From contig NZ_JBHZGL010000002.1 in NCBI RefSeq assembly GCF_051900415.1, positions 310,001 through 374,000 on the forward strand: a DNA stretch of 64,000 nucleotides, given 5' to 3'. Under the pieces are notes generated by a model, which was not told the DNA's origin, searched no databases, and saw nothing but the letters and a program-made list of their open reading frames with translations. Both the position numbers and the translations under genes were made by a program. Positions 52,205-60,316 of this stretch are shown in pieces; positions within the stretch are counted from its first letter, which is position 1, and each line of letters begins with the position of its first letter. Source of the DNA: Frateuria_A sp051900415 (GTDB lineage Bacteria > Pseudomonadota > Gammaproteobacteria > Xanthomonadales > Rhodanobacteraceae).

Positions 52205-52764
52205 GTCGCCCTTGCGTGGCCTCACCGCAACTTGGCTCGCCTGCCGCGGGCTTCCGATCGCCTGACGGCGCCCGGGTCACTTTCTTTGCTGGCCCAAAGA
52301 AAGTAACCAAAGAAATGGCCTGCTAAGCACGGGGTGGCTAAAAAGCTAGGTGCCTGTGCGCTTTGCTTGGTCAGTCGCTCGCTCTTAGAGGAGCTGCCGC
52401 CGCTTTACCGCGGGCGCTCGGGAGCTGAGGCACGAAGAGTGCAAGGTCATGCACGTTCGCGGTACGTGGCTCCCTCTCCCCGGAGGGGAGAGGGAGCCAA
52501 GTGCGGCGCTCCTGTACCCAAACGCGCAAGCCCTCTTGCCTCAGCTCCCGAGCGCCCGCCGTAAAGCGGCGGCAGCTCCTCTAAGAGCAGGCGACTGACC
52601 CAGCAAGGCGCGGCGGCACCTAGCTCTTATTCCTCATCGGGCTTAGCCGGGCCATGTCTTTGGTTACTTTCTTCGGGCCAGCAAAGAAAGTAACCCAGGC
52701 GCCGGCAGGCGATCGAAAGCCCGCGGCAGGCGAGCCAAGTCGCGGGGAGGCCGCGCAAGAACGA
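52205..52764. repeat. Long imperfect inverted repeat (about 560 bp) with R5 and R2 modules
   Basis: Two arms of about 265-280 nt are imperfect reverse complements around an axis at 52483. The axis is itself a perfect R2 palindrome (52468-52481 with 52485-52498). Matching arm segments include GCCGCGGGCTT (left, 52236-52246) with its complement near 52720, an R5 element in each arm (stem ACTTTCTTTG/CAAAGAAAGT at 52279-52304; the partner near 52665-52693), and a 24-bp block at 52384-52407 mirrored near 52563-52586. No gene is supported inside. The rest of the adaptor-to-reductase gap holds the promoter, the activator sites and R2 copies. Confidence 0.8.
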
Positions 52765-52802
52765 TAAGCAACATATCGCTCCTGCCGGCATTCCCGCGAG
52801 CC

Positions 52803-52842
52803 CCGCCCCTCACCCCAGCCCTCTCCCCGAGGGGAGAGGGAG
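52803..52842. repeat. R2 palindrome 3' of the aldo/keto reductase gene
   Basis: GCCCCTCACCCCAGCC followed by the palindrome CCTCTCCCCGAGGGGAGAGG. It lies 16 nt beyond the reductase stop codon. Confidence 0.85.
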
Positions 52843-52857
52843 CAGAGCGCGCAATCC

Positions 52858-53826
52858 TCAGCCTACGGCCTGCTCGATCCGCTGCTTGAGCCCCGCGTCG
52901 ATGCGCGGCACCAGCTCCAGCGCCGCCAGGTTCTGCTCCAGCTGCTCGCGCCGGCTCGCCCCGAGCAGCACAGTGGAAACGTGCGGATTGGCCAGGCACC
53001 ACGCAAGCGCCAGCTGCGCTTGGCTCACGCCAAGCTCCTGCGCGATCGGCGCCAGGTGGCGCACCCGCTCCACCCGTTCGCGCCCGGAACCGAGCACCGC
53101 CTCGCGCAGCCATTCGTAGCCGGGCTGCGCCAGCCGCGAGTCGTCCGGGATGCCCTCGTTGTAGCGCCCGGCCAGCAGCCCGGACGCCAGCGGCGACCAG
53201 ATCGTGGTGCCCATGCCGAAGCGCTCGTACAGCGGCGCGTATTCGCGCTCGACCCGGTCGCGGTGCAGCAGGTTGTACTGCGGCTGCTCGACGACCGGCG
53301 CATAACAGTGGTTCTCGCGCGCGATGCGGTGGGCCTCGACGATCGCCTCGGCTGGCCATTCGCTGGTGCCCCAGTACAGCACCTTGCCCTGGCGGATCAG
53401 CGTGTCCATCGCCGCCACGGTTTCCTCGATCGGCGTGTCCGGGTCGGGACGGTGGCAGAAGTAGAGGTCCAGGTGGTCGACCCGCAGCCGTTCGAGCGCC
53501 TGGTGGCAGGCCTCGATGACGTGCTTGCGCGAGAGCCCGTGCTGGGTGGGTTTCGGATCGTCCACGGCGCCGAAGAACACCTTGCTCGACACGCAATAGC
53601 TGTCGCGCGGAAAGCGCAGGTCCGCGAGCACGTCGCCCATCAGCCGCTCCGCCTCGCCCTTGTTGTAGGTCTCGGCGTTGTCGAAGAAGTTGACGCCACG
53701 GTCATAGGCCAGGGCCAGCAACTCCCGCGCCTGCGAGCGCCCCACCTGCCGGCCGAAGGTCACCCACGCACCGAAGGACAGCGCGGACAGTTGCAGGCCG
53801 GTGCGGCCGAGGCGGCGGTAGAGCAT
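52858..53826 (-). CDS. Aldo/keto reductase (potassium-channel beta-subunit-like)
   Basis: 322 residues, NADPH-dependent TIM-barrel oxidoreductase. The catalytic tetrad is visible: D49 and Y54 (FFDNAETY), K82 (SSKVFF) and H125 (YFCHRPD). YRRLGRTGLQLSALSFGAW, VRVDHLDLYFCHRPDP and VEQPQYNLLHRDRVE resemble the Kv-beta/YghZ branch. The C-terminal cofactor loop is VLLGASRREQLEQNL. The substrate is not predictable. GAGGAG lies upstream of the start at 53826. It runs in the same direction as pgpA and thiL but is separated by an R1 repeat. Confidence 0.93.
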   Translation of the reverse strand: MLYRRLGRTGLQLSALSFGAWVTFGRQVGRSQARELLALAYDRGVNFFDNAETYNKGEAERLMGDVLADLRFPRDSYCVSSKVFFGAVDDPKPTQHGLSRKHVIEACHQALERLRVDHLDLYFCHRPDPDTPIEETVAAMDTLIRQGKVLYWGTSEWPAEAIVEAHRIARENHCYAPVVEQPQYNLLHRDRVEREYAPLYERFGMGTTIWSPLASGLLAGRYNEGIPDDSRLAQPGYEWLREAVLGSGRERVERVRHLAPIAQELGVSQAQLALAWCLANPHVSTVLLGASRREQLEQNLAALELVPRIDAGLKQRIEQAVG

Positions 53827-53879
53827 GGCGGATCTCCTCAGGCGAAAGCGCCATTGTCGCCGACGCGGCCTCAAGATCC

Positions 53880-53951
53880 CGTAGGAGCGCACCTGTGCGC
53901 GACTGCCAGGCGCCGACCGCCGTACGGTCGCGCATAGGGGCACTCCTACCG
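53880..53951. repeat. R1 palindrome forming the 3' end of pgpA
   Basis: CGTAGGAGCGCACCTGTGCG arm, a longer centre, and a partly degenerate arm ending CATAGGGGCACTCCTACC. On the minus strand the TAG of the right arm (53948-53946) is the pgpA stop codon. Confidence 0.88.
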
Positions 53952-54449
53952 GGCGAGGGCGATCAGCGCCAGCACGATGGCCGCGTAGACCCCCGCCACC
54001 ACGTCGTCGATCATCACGCCCAGGCCGCCCTTCATATGGCCGTCCAGCCAGCCGATCGGCCAGGGCTTCCACACGTCGAACAAGCGGAACAGGCCGAAAC
54101 CCACGGCGACCATCCACCATGGCGAGGGCACCAGCAACAGCGGCAGCAGTGCGAGCCACTGGCCGACGAACTCGTCCCACACCAGGCTGCGATGGTCGTC
54201 GACGCCGAGTGCGCGGCCGGCCGCGTTGCAGGCCCACACGCCCAGTGCAAAGGCCAGTGCCAGGACCAGCACGTAGAGCGGCACGCCCAGGTGGCGTAGC
54301 GCGAGCCAGGGCAGGATCGCGGCGAGCGAGCCGAAGGTGCCCTGCGCCACGGGCGCCAGGCCCGAGCCCAACCCGCATGCGAGCCAACCCGCCGGCGAGG
54401 CGAGCAGGCGGCGGCGTTGGTCGGCGGTGAGTTTCTTCCTGTCGGTCAT
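53946..54449 (-). CDS. pgpA: Phosphatidylglycerophosphatase A
   Basis: Inner-membrane phosphatase that converts phosphatidylglycerol phosphate to phosphatidylglycerol, downstream of CdsA. 167 residues with hydrophobic segments. Family motifs are GSGLAPVAQGTFGSLAA, DDHRSLVWDEFVGQ, FRLFDVWKPWPIGWLD and GLGVMIDDVVAGVYA. It starts 31 nt after thiL, the usual partner. The stop lies in an R1 repeat. Confidence 0.95.
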   Translation of the reverse strand: MTDRKKLTADQRRRLLASPAGWLACGLGSGLAPVAQGTFGSLAAILPWLALRHLGVPLYVLVLALAFALGVWACNAAGRALGVDDHRSLVWDEFVGQWLALLPLLLVPSPWWMVAVGFGLFRLFDVWKPWPIGWLDGHMKGGLGVMIDDVVAGVYAAIVLALIALAR

Positions 54450-54480
54450 GCAGATTCCGTTGGTTGCGCGCGGACGCGGG

Positions 54481-55443
54481 CTAGGCGCCGAAATGATCCC
54501 AGCCGCTGCGCATCGCGGCCAGTGGTGCCCCGTCGATCGCGCGCACGCCCTGGCCCTCGACGATCACGCCGATGCGCGTGGCGTGGGCCCCAACGGCGGC
54601 CAGCGCGGTGTGCATCGCGTCGACCGAGGCGGGTGGCACCGTGAAGCACAGTTCGTAATCGTCCCCGCCGGTCAGCGCCAGTTCGCGGGCAGTATCGACA
54701 CCGAACACGCCCGGCAGTGCGGTCGACAGGGGCAACGCGTCGAGGTCGAGCTCGGCGCCGACGCCACTGGCCGCGCAAATGTGGCCCAGGTCGGCGAGCA
54801 GGCCATCGGAGACGTCAATGCAGGCCCTGGCATGCCCGCGCAGCGCCACGCCGGCACGCACGCGCGGCGTCGGGCGATCCAGCCGCTCACGCAAGGCGCG
54901 GTGCGCCTCGTCGTTCGCATCGAACGGCACCCTGCCCTGCAGCAACTGCAGCCCGCCCGCCGCGCTGCCGAGCGAGCCGGTGACGAACAGCGCATCACCC
55001 GCACGTGCGCCGCTGCGGGTCATCGCCCGCCCCGGCGGCACGAAGCCGTGCACCGCGACGCTCAGGCAGAACGGGCCGCGAGTGGTATCGCCGCCGACCA
55101 GCGCCACGGCATGTTCGCGCGCCAGCTCCCCGAAGCCGCCGGCGAGGCCGTCGACGATGGCCGCGTCGCCGTGCGGCAGGGTCAGCGCCAGCAGCGCCCA
55201 GGCTGGCACGGCACCCATCGCCGCCAGGTCGGACAGGTTCACCGCCAACGCCTTCCAGCCGATGTCGCGCGGCGCAGTGCCGTGGGGGAAGTGGACGCCC
55301 TCGACCAGGGTGTCGATCGCCACCGCCAGTTGCTGGCCGGGAGGCACCGCGAGCACCGCGGCATCGTCGCCGATGCCCAGCCGCACGTCCTCGCGCGCCA
55401 ACGCGGTGCGGTCGCGGATGCGGTCGATCAGGCGGAATTCCAT
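54481..55443 (-). CDS. thiL: Thiamine-monophosphate kinase
   Basis: Phosphorylates thiamine monophosphate to the active diphosphate cofactor. 320 residues. EFRLIDRIRDRTALAREDVRLGIGDDAAVL carries the metal-binding Asp pair. AVAIDTLVEGVHF, KALAVNLSDLAAMGA, LVGGDTTRGP and CIDVSDGLLADLGHI follow in the standard order. The start at 55443 matches the conserved N-terminus; in-frame sequence upstream is R4 repeat. It is usually next to nusB, but here a divergent gene separates them. Confidence 0.95.
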   Translation of the reverse strand: MEFRLIDRIRDRTALAREDVRLGIGDDAAVLAVPPGQQLAVAIDTLVEGVHFPHGTAPRDIGWKALAVNLSDLAAMGAVPAWALLALTLPHGDAAIVDGLAGGFGELAREHAVALVGGDTTRGPFCLSVAVHGFVPPGRAMTRSGARAGDALFVTGSLGSAAGGLQLLQGRVPFDANDEAHRALRERLDRPTPRVRAGVALRGHARACIDVSDGLLADLGHICAASGVGAELDLDALPLSTALPGVFGVDTARELALTGGDDYELCFTVPPASVDAMHTALAAVGAHATRIGVIVEGQGVRAIDGAPLAAMRSGWDHFGA

Positions 55444-55585
55444 GGCAGGGCCGTCGGCGTGGAAACACGCAAGCAGAGCATCCGCGTGCACGCGAATGCA
55501 AGCCTCCGACGGCAACCAGGACCCTGTTCCGACTGCGGGATAGTCCGGCAAGCGGGTGAGGCGAACCGGCGGGCTCTCCGCAAGA

Positions 55586-55733
55586 CTTCCCCCATCCGCC
55601 CTGCGGGCACCTTCCCCCGTGAACGGGGAAAGGATCCAGGCCGCAAGCCGTGCATCCAAGCCTTCCTCCGGCCCCGCATCCTAGCCTTCCCCCCGCGAAC
55701 GCGGGGGAAGGTGCCGACAGGCGGATGGGGGCG
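55586..55733. repeat. R4 palindrome pair
   Basis: Facing copies at 55587-55634 (CCCCCATCCGCCCTGCGGGC plus ACCTTCCCCCGTGAACGGGG) and 55686-55733 (inverse, CCGACAGGCGGATGGGGG). They sit in the 391-nt gap between the divergent thiL and the plus-strand exported-protein gene, which otherwise holds only a TAGAAT hexamer at 55802-55807 that could be a -10 element. Confidence 0.82.
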
Positions 55734-55834
55734 CTCTTGGGCGCGATGCCGCGGTGCGCCCCGTGCCGGATGGCACAGCGCCCGCCGGCGACGGGGCTGG
55801 TTAGAATCGGTTGCCTTCAAGGGAGACTTCACTG

Positions 55835-56305
55835 ATGCGCCCTGCCCTCCTGCAATGCGGCCATGCCATCCAACGCGCGGCATGGCTGTCGGCCCTTGCG
55901 CTCGCCAGCGGCGCGGCGCTGGCCGGCAGCACAGCCTCCCCCGCCAGCGTGCTCGAGCCAGTGCACGCCTTCTTCAACGCCATGGCGCAGCACGACCAGG
56001 CGGCCATGCGCGCGCAGGTGCTGCCGGCTGGTACTGCCACGCTGATGCGCGATGGGAAGCCGGTGCGACTGACCCTCGGCGATTTCGTCGACCACTTGAA
56101 GCCGGGCAAGGAGAAGATCGAAGAGCGCATCGGCACGCCGCAGGTGTTGGTCGACCAGGACCTCGCGGTGGTGTGGGCGCCCTACACCTTCCTGCTCGAT
56201 GGCAAGCCGCACCATTGCGGCACGGACGTGTTCAACCTGGTGCGGGTGGATGGGCAATGGCGCATCGCGGCCATCGCCGACAACAGTCGCAAGTGCGAGC
56301 CGTAG
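55835..56305 (+). CDS. Exported NTF2/lumazine-binding-like protein
   Basis: 156 residues. A twin-hydrophobic signal region (about 1-33, RAAWLSALALASGAALAG) is followed by a single small alpha-plus-beta domain typical of the NTF2/SnoaL-like group (Lumazine_bd_2 type): VLEPVHAFFNAMAQHDQAAMRAQVLP, LGDFVDHL, VWAPYTFLLDGKPHHCGTDVFNLVRVDGQWRIAAIADN. These often bind small ligands; many have no enzyme activity. AAGGGAGA precedes the start. It is transcribed against its neighbours nusB and thiL, so it looks like an insertion into a conserved gene pair. Confidence 0.8.
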   Translation: MRPALLQCGHAIQRAAWLSALALASGAALAGSTASPASVLEPVHAFFNAMAQHDQAAMRAQVLPAGTATLMRDGKPVRLTLGDFVDHLKPGKEKIEERIGTPQVLVDQDLAVVWAPYTFLLDGKPHHCGTDVFNLVRVDGQWRIAAIADNSRKCEP

Positions 56306-56313
56306 GGCTGGCA

Positions 56314-56376
56314 TAGGGTGGGTTTCAGCCCACCGCCGTTCCATCCACCCGAGCCGGTGGGCTAAAGCCCACCCTG
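56314..56376. repeat. R3 palindrome between convergent genes
   Basis: TAGGGTGGGTTTCAGCCCAC arm and the complementary arm CGGTGGGCTAAAGCCCACCC. It lies between the convergent stops of the exported-protein gene and nusB, where it could terminate both (inference). Confidence 0.88.
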
Positions 56377-56379
56377 AAG

Positions 56380-56826
56380 CTAGCGCGCGCCCTTCTCGGC
56401 CGAGCGCAGCTCGCCGGCAAGCTTGTCCAGCACGCCGTTGACGTAGCTGTGGCCGTGGTCGGCGCCGAAGCGCTTGGTCACTTCGATCGCCTCGTTGATG
56501 ACCACGCGGTAAGGCACGTCGAGGCGATACTTCAACTCGTAGGCGGCCAGGCGCAGCGCGGCGCGTTCGATCGGGTCGATCTGTTCCACTTCGCGGTCGA
56601 CGTAGGGCTTGATCGCCACATCGAGCTCGCCGACGTGCGTTTCCACGCCGTGCAACAGGTCTTCGAAGTATTCGAGGTCGGCCACTTCCATGTCCTGCTC
56701 GTGGCGGAACTGGTCGATCACCGCCTTCATGTGGCTGCCCGACAACTGCCAGGCGTACAGCGCCTGCAGCGCGCGCCGGCGGGCGCGCGAACGGGCGGCC
56801 AGGTCGATGCCTTGCGGAGCGCTCAT
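56380..56826 (-). CDS. nusB: Transcription antitermination factor NusB
   Basis: Binds boxA RNA with NusE (S10) and supports rRNA antitermination. 148 residues, all-alpha. ARSRARRRALQALYAWQLSG is the basic RNA-binding N-terminus. LDVAIKPYVDREVEQIDPIERAALRLAAYEL and YRVVINEAIEVTKRFGADHGHSYVNGVLDKLA are family signatures. The start overlaps the ribH stop by one base (TGATG), so translation is coupled. ribH-nusB is a widespread pair. Confidence 0.97.
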   Translation of the reverse strand: MSAPQGIDLAARSRARRRALQALYAWQLSGSHMKAVIDQFRHEQDMEVADLEYFEDLLHGVETHVGELDVAIKPYVDREVEQIDPIERAALRLAAYELKYRLDVPYRVVINEAIEVTKRFGADHGHSYVNGVLDKLAGELRSAEKGAR

Positions 56827-57287
56827 CACAGCTTCCCGTACAGGTTGGCCATCTCCAGCGCGGCCAGCGCCGCGTCGGCGCCCTTGTTGCCGGCCTTGGT
56901 GCCGGCGCGCTCGATCGCCTGCTCGATGGTGTCGGTGGTCAGCACGCCGAATGCCACCGGCACGCCGGCGCTGTAGGCGGCCTGGGCCAGGCCCTTGGCG
57001 CATTCGCCGGCGACGTAGTCGAAGTGCGGCGTGGAACCGCGGATCACCGCGCCCAGCGCGATCACTGCCGCATAGCGGCCCGAGTTGGCGAGCTTGTGCG
57101 CGGCCAGCGCGATTTCCCAGGCGCCCGGCACGCGAATCAGGTCGATCGCGTCGTCCTTCACGCCGTGGCGCACCAGCGCGTCGCGCGCACCGGCCACCAG
57201 CGGCTCGACGACGAAGCCGTTGAAACGGCCCGCGACGATGGCGAAACGGCCCGTGGGCGTGGCGAAGTCGCCTTCGATGATCTTCAT
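56826..57287 (-). CDS. ribH: 6,7-dimethyl-8-ribityllumazine synthase
   Basis: Penultimate riboflavin step: condenses 3,4-dihydroxy-2-butanone 4-phosphate with the ribitylamino-uracil. 153 residues. RFAIVAGRFNGFVVEPLVAGA, VPGAWEIALAAHKLA, GAVIRGSTPHFDYVAGEC and FGVLTTDTIEQAIERAGTKAGNKG cover the substrate and phosphate sites. Upstream lie 128 nt with an R1 element that forms the end of ldcA. Confidence 0.97.
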   Translation of the reverse strand: MKIIEGDFATPTGRFAIVAGRFNGFVVEPLVAGARDALVRHGVKDDAIDLIRVPGAWEIALAAHKLANSGRYAAVIALGAVIRGSTPHFDYVAGECAKGLAQAAYSAGVPVAFGVLTTDTIEQAIERAGTKAGNKGADAALAALEMANLYGKL

Positions 57288-57357
57288 TGCGAATCCTTGG
57301 GCAGACGGGAAGCCCTTGCGGGGCCGGGTATTTTACGGGTTTGGGGCGTCGATATCT

Positions 57358-57421
57358 CCTGCACGAGCGCCCTTGCGCGCGACCGGACGCATCCGGGTCG
57401 CGCCCATGGGCGCTCCTACAG
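57358..57421. repeat. R1 palindrome forming the 3' end of ldcA
   Basis: A degenerate left arm (GCACGAGCGCCCTTGCGCGC) and an intact right arm GGGCGCTCCTACAG. On the minus strand the TAG in the right arm (57418-57416) is the ldcA stop codon. Confidence 0.85.
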
Positions 57422-58336
57422 GGACATGTGCGGGTAGCCGGTGCACTCCAGGCGCGCCTCGCCACCGCTGACACGCAACCTCGCCTGGGCACCGAACGGC
57501 AGCGTGAGCTGGCGTGCGGCATGACCGTGCGGCAAACCGTGGATCACCGGGATGCCGGCCACGCGCGCCAGCTGCGCGAACGCCGCAGCCAGATCGTAGC
57601 CGTTGTCGCGCGGCCCCGGGCGGCAGGCGTGGAAGTCGCCCAGCACCACGGCGCGCTGCCTTGCCAGCACGCCGGACAGCTGCAACTGGTAGAACAGCCG
57701 CTCGATGCGATATGGCGGCTCGCCCAGGTCCTCGACGAACAGGATGCCGCCTTCGATCCGGGGGAAATAGGGTGTACCGAGCAGGCTGCACAGCACCGCC
57801 AGGTTGCCGCCCCACAGGGTGCCCTGCACGTCCAGTTCGACATCGCCCGCGCCGGACCAGGTGGCGACGCTCGTATCCGAACGGAGCGTGTTCCAGAAGT
57901 GGTCCCAGGTGAAGCTCGGCATCGGTTCGGCGCCCAGGTCCGCCAGCAGCGGGCCGGCGAAACTGCGCACGCCGCTTTTGGCGTACAGCGCCAGCTGCAG
58001 CGCGGTGAAGTCGCTGTGGCCGACCAGTGCGAGGTTCGAGCCGGCCAGCCGTTCGCGCAGGGCGCCGTAGTCGAGCTGGCCGAGCAGGCGCGCGGCGCCG
58101 TAGCCGCCGCGGGTGACCAGGGCGATGTCCGGCAGTTGAGTGAGCGTGGCCAGCGCGTTGATGTCGTTCGCGCGCTCGGCATCGGTGCCGGCAAAGCGCA
58201 GTTGCGCGCGTTCCAGCACTTCCTGGCCCTCGACGGTACAGCCAGCATCGCGCAGGCGCGCCACGCCGCGCGCCATGACGGCCGGGTCGTGGGCGTAGCC
58301 GGCGGGAGCGATCAAGCGGATGCGGGCGTTGGGCAT
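57416..58336 (-). CDS. ldcA: LD-carboxypeptidase (muramoyltetrapeptide carboxypeptidase, S66)
   Basis: Removes the terminal D-Ala from tetrapeptides during peptidoglycan recycling in the cytoplasm. 306 residues. The serine protease triad can be placed: S108 (LVGHSDFTAL), E202 (LFVEDLGEPPYRIERL) and H272 (GLPHGHAARQL). RGGYGAARLL and QGTLWGGNLAVLCSLLGTPYFP are family motifs. It interrupts the rib order (ribBA, then ldcA, then ribH). It also links to the cell-wall theme of uppS. Confidence 0.93.
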   Translation of the reverse strand: MPNARIRLIAPAGYAHDPAVMARGVARLRDAGCTVEGQEVLERAQLRFAGTDAERANDINALATLTQLPDIALVTRGGYGAARLLGQLDYGALRERLAGSNLALVGHSDFTALQLALYAKSGVRSFAGPLLADLGAEPMPSFTWDHFWNTLRSDTSVATWSGAGDVELDVQGTLWGGNLAVLCSLLGTPYFPRIEGGILFVEDLGEPPYRIERLFYQLQLSGVLARQRAVVLGDFHACRPGPRDNGYDLAAAFAQLARVAGIPVIHGLPHGHAARQLTLPFGAQARLRVSGGEARLECTGYPHMSL

Positions 58337-58365
58337 GTCTAAATCCCTCGAAACGACCGACCCAT

Positions 58366-58440
58366 TGTAGGGGCCCGCTTGCGAGCGATGCTCTTATGCC
58401 GGTCGCCAGAAGAGCATCGCCCGCAAGCGGGCTCCTACAG
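58366..58440. repeat. R1-like palindrome (variant body)
   Basis: TGTAGGGGCCCGCTTGCGAG and GCCCGCAAGCGGGCTCCTAC arms, with an inner repeat GATGCTCTT/AGAGCATC. The ends match R1 but the body differs. It lies between the start of ldcA and the stop of ribB. Confidence 0.88.
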
Positions 58441-58452
58441 GGCCGGGTGGCG

Positions 58453-59544
58453 TCACACGTACTCGACCACTTCCAGATCAAACCCGGCCAGGCCCACCAG
58501 CTTGCGCGGCGTACCCATCACGCAAAGCTTGTGCACGCCCAGGTCGGTGAGGATCTGTGCGCCCAGGCCGAGCTGGCGCCACTCCTGCTGCTGCGCATCC
58601 TCCGGCGCCAGCGCGGCGGGCTGGCGCTTGAGCCGGGCGAGCAGGGCGTCGGTGGTGTCCTCGCCGGAAAGCACCAGCAGCACGCCGCGGTCCTCGTCGG
58701 CGATGCGCCGCAGCGCGGCGGTGACGGTCAGCCCAAGGTCTTCGCGCCTAAGGTGCAACACGTCGGACAGGGTGTTGCGCACATGTACGCGGGTGAGCAC
58801 CGGTGCGCCGTCATCCACTGTGCCGCGCACCAGCGCGTAGTGGAGGCCGTGGCGAATGGCGTCACGGTAGGCGACCAGCCGGAACGGGCCGAACTCGGTG
58901 TCGACCTCTTCCTCGTGCACGCGCTGGATGGTTTTTTCGGTTTCCAGCCGGTAGCGGATCAGGTCGGCGATGGTGCCGATCTTCAGGCCGTGTCGGGCCG
59001 CAAAGACTTCCAGTTCCGGGCGGCGCGCCATCGAGCCGTCCTCGTGCAGGATCTCGATCAGCACGGCGGACGGTTCCAGCCCCGCCAGCGCCGCCAGGTC
59101 GCAGCCGGCCTCGGTGTGGCCGGCGCGGGTGAGCACACCGCCAGGCTGCGCGGTGAGCGGGAAGATGTGGCCCGGCTGCGAGAGGTCCTGCGGTCTGGCG
59201 TCGGACTTGACTGCCACCTGGATGGTGCGCGCACGGTCGTGCGCCGAGATGCCGGTGGTGACGCCCTCAGCCGCCTCGATCGAAACGGTGAAATTGGTGT
59301 GGTAGGGCGAGGTGTTGTCGCTGACCATGGGCTTGAGGCCCAACTGGCGCGTGCGCTGTTCGGTGAGGGTCAGGCACAACAGGCCGCGCGCCTCGCGAAC
59401 CATGAAGTTGACGTCCTCCGGCCGCACCATCTGCGCCGCCATGACGATATCGCCCTCGTTCTCGCGGTCCTCGTCGTCGAGGATCACGACCATGCGGCCG
59501 GCGCGGAGGTCTTCGAGGATTTCGGGGATGCTGTTGAAGGACAT
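58453..59544 (-). CDS. ribB: 3,4-dihydroxy-2-butanone 4-phosphate synthase with degenerate GTP cyclohydrolase II-like domain
   Basis: 363 residues. The N-terminal RibB domain (about 1-205) looks active: MVVILDDEDRENEGD, SPYHTNFTVSIEA, GVTTGISAHDRARTI, RAGHTEAGCDLAALAGL. It makes the four-carbon precursor for RibH. The C-terminal half (about 210-363) is RibA-like (FGPFRLVAYRD, VLTRVHVRNTLSDVL, LGLGAQILTDLGV, NP-less end). The zinc-binding cysteine cluster expected after RVH (C-x2-GD-x8-C-x-C) is absent, with no Cys there, so cyclohydrolase activity is unlikely. A separate ribA should exist elsewhere. It starts 130 nt after ribE. Confidence 0.93.
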   Translation of the reverse strand: MSFNSIPEILEDLRAGRMVVILDDEDRENEGDIVMAAQMVRPEDVNFMVREARGLLCLTLTEQRTRQLGLKPMVSDNTSPYHTNFTVSIEAAEGVTTGISAHDRARTIQVAVKSDARPQDLSQPGHIFPLTAQPGGVLTRAGHTEAGCDLAALAGLEPSAVLIEILHEDGSMARRPELEVFAARHGLKIGTIADLIRYRLETEKTIQRVHEEEVDTEFGPFRLVAYRDAIRHGLHYALVRGTVDDGAPVLTRVHVRNTLSDVLHLRREDLGLTVTAALRRIADEDRGVLLVLSGEDTTDALLARLKRQPAALAPEDAQQQEWRQLGLGAQILTDLGVHKLCVMGTPRKLVGLAGFDLEVVEYV

Positions 59545-59566
59545 GGGTCTACCTTGAGATGGGGTT

Positions 59567-59665
59567 TGCCCTTCCCTGCTTGCAGGGGAAGGCCGGGGAG
59601 GGTTCGCCCTGATTTCGACCAGGGCTCCAACGCCCTCCCAACCTCCCGCTGCGTTGCAGGGGAGG
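59567..59665. repeat. Palindrome pair between ribE and ribB
   Basis: CCCTTCCCTGCTTGCAGGGG (59569-59588) with AAGGCCGGGGAGGG, and a mirrored CCCAACCTCCCGCTGCGTTG with CAGGGGAGG (59636-59664). Similar in layout to R2 pairs but different in core. It fills most of the 130-nt gap. Confidence 0.65.
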
Positions 59666-59674
59666 AGCGAAAAA

Positions 59675-60316
59675 TCAGGCGAAGCCGTGCTGCTTGAGGA
59701 ATGCTTCGTCCAGCCGCGGCACCTCGCCGCCGCCGATCAGCCGCTCGACGTAGCGCGCGATCACGTCCACCTCGATGTTCACCGCATCCCCCGCGCGCCT
59801 GGCGTGGAAAGCCGTGTGTGCCACGGTGTGCGGAATCAGGTTCACGCCGAACCGCGTGCCGGTTACCTCATTGACGGTGAGGCTGGTGCCATCGATGCAG
59901 ATCGAGCCCTTGGCGGCGATGTAGCGCGCCAGGTCCGGCGGCACCTCGAACGTCCAGCGCTGCGAGCGTGCGTCGGGTGTGATGGAAACCACCTTGCCCA
60001 CCCCATCGACGTGGCCGGACACCAGGTGCCCGCCCAGCCGGTCGGCCAGCCGCAGCGCCTTCTCCAGGTTGACCGGATCGCCGGCCTTGAGCTGGCCCAG
60101 CGTGGTAAGCGAGAGGGTTTCGTTGGACACGTCGGCGGCGAAGCCGCGTTCGCCCAGGCTGATCGCCGTCAGGCACACGCCGGACACGGCGATCGAATCG
60201 CCCAGTTGCACGTCGGCCAGATCGAGGTCGGCCGTATCGACATGAAGACGCACGTCGCCGCCGCGCGATTCGAGCCGCGCGATGCGGCCTACCGTCTGGA
60301 TGATGCCGGTGAACAT
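59675..60316 (-). CDS. ribE: Riboflavin synthase alpha chain
   Basis: Dismutates two 6,7-dimethyl-8-ribityllumazine molecules to riboflavin. 213 residues with two similar barrel repeats. The first begins MFTGIIQTVGRI and contains GDSIAVSGVCLT and VNLEKAL. The second (about 97 on) contains LVSGHVDGVG and GSICIDGTSLTVNEV. The start overlaps a 15-codon leader ORF (TGATG). The ribosome site lies in a hairpin, downstream of an FMN riboswitch. Confidence 0.96.
   Translation of the reverse strand: MFTGIIQTVGRIARLESRGGDVRLHVDTADLDLADVQLGDSIAVSGVCLTAISLGERGFAADVSNETLSLTTLGQLKAGDPVNLEKALRLADRLGGHLVSGHVDGVGKVVSITPDARSQRWTFEVPPDLARYIAAKGSICIDGTSLTVNEVTGTRFGVNLIPHTVAHTAFHARRAGDAVNIEVDVIARYVERLIGGGEVPRLDEAFLKQHGFA

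Noticed and set aside
52208..52310. Longer N-terminus for the adaptor protein beginning in the long inverted repeat
   Set aside because: It would start inside the R5 repeat, place more than 130 unrelated residues before the membrane helix and run past the sigma-54 promoter.
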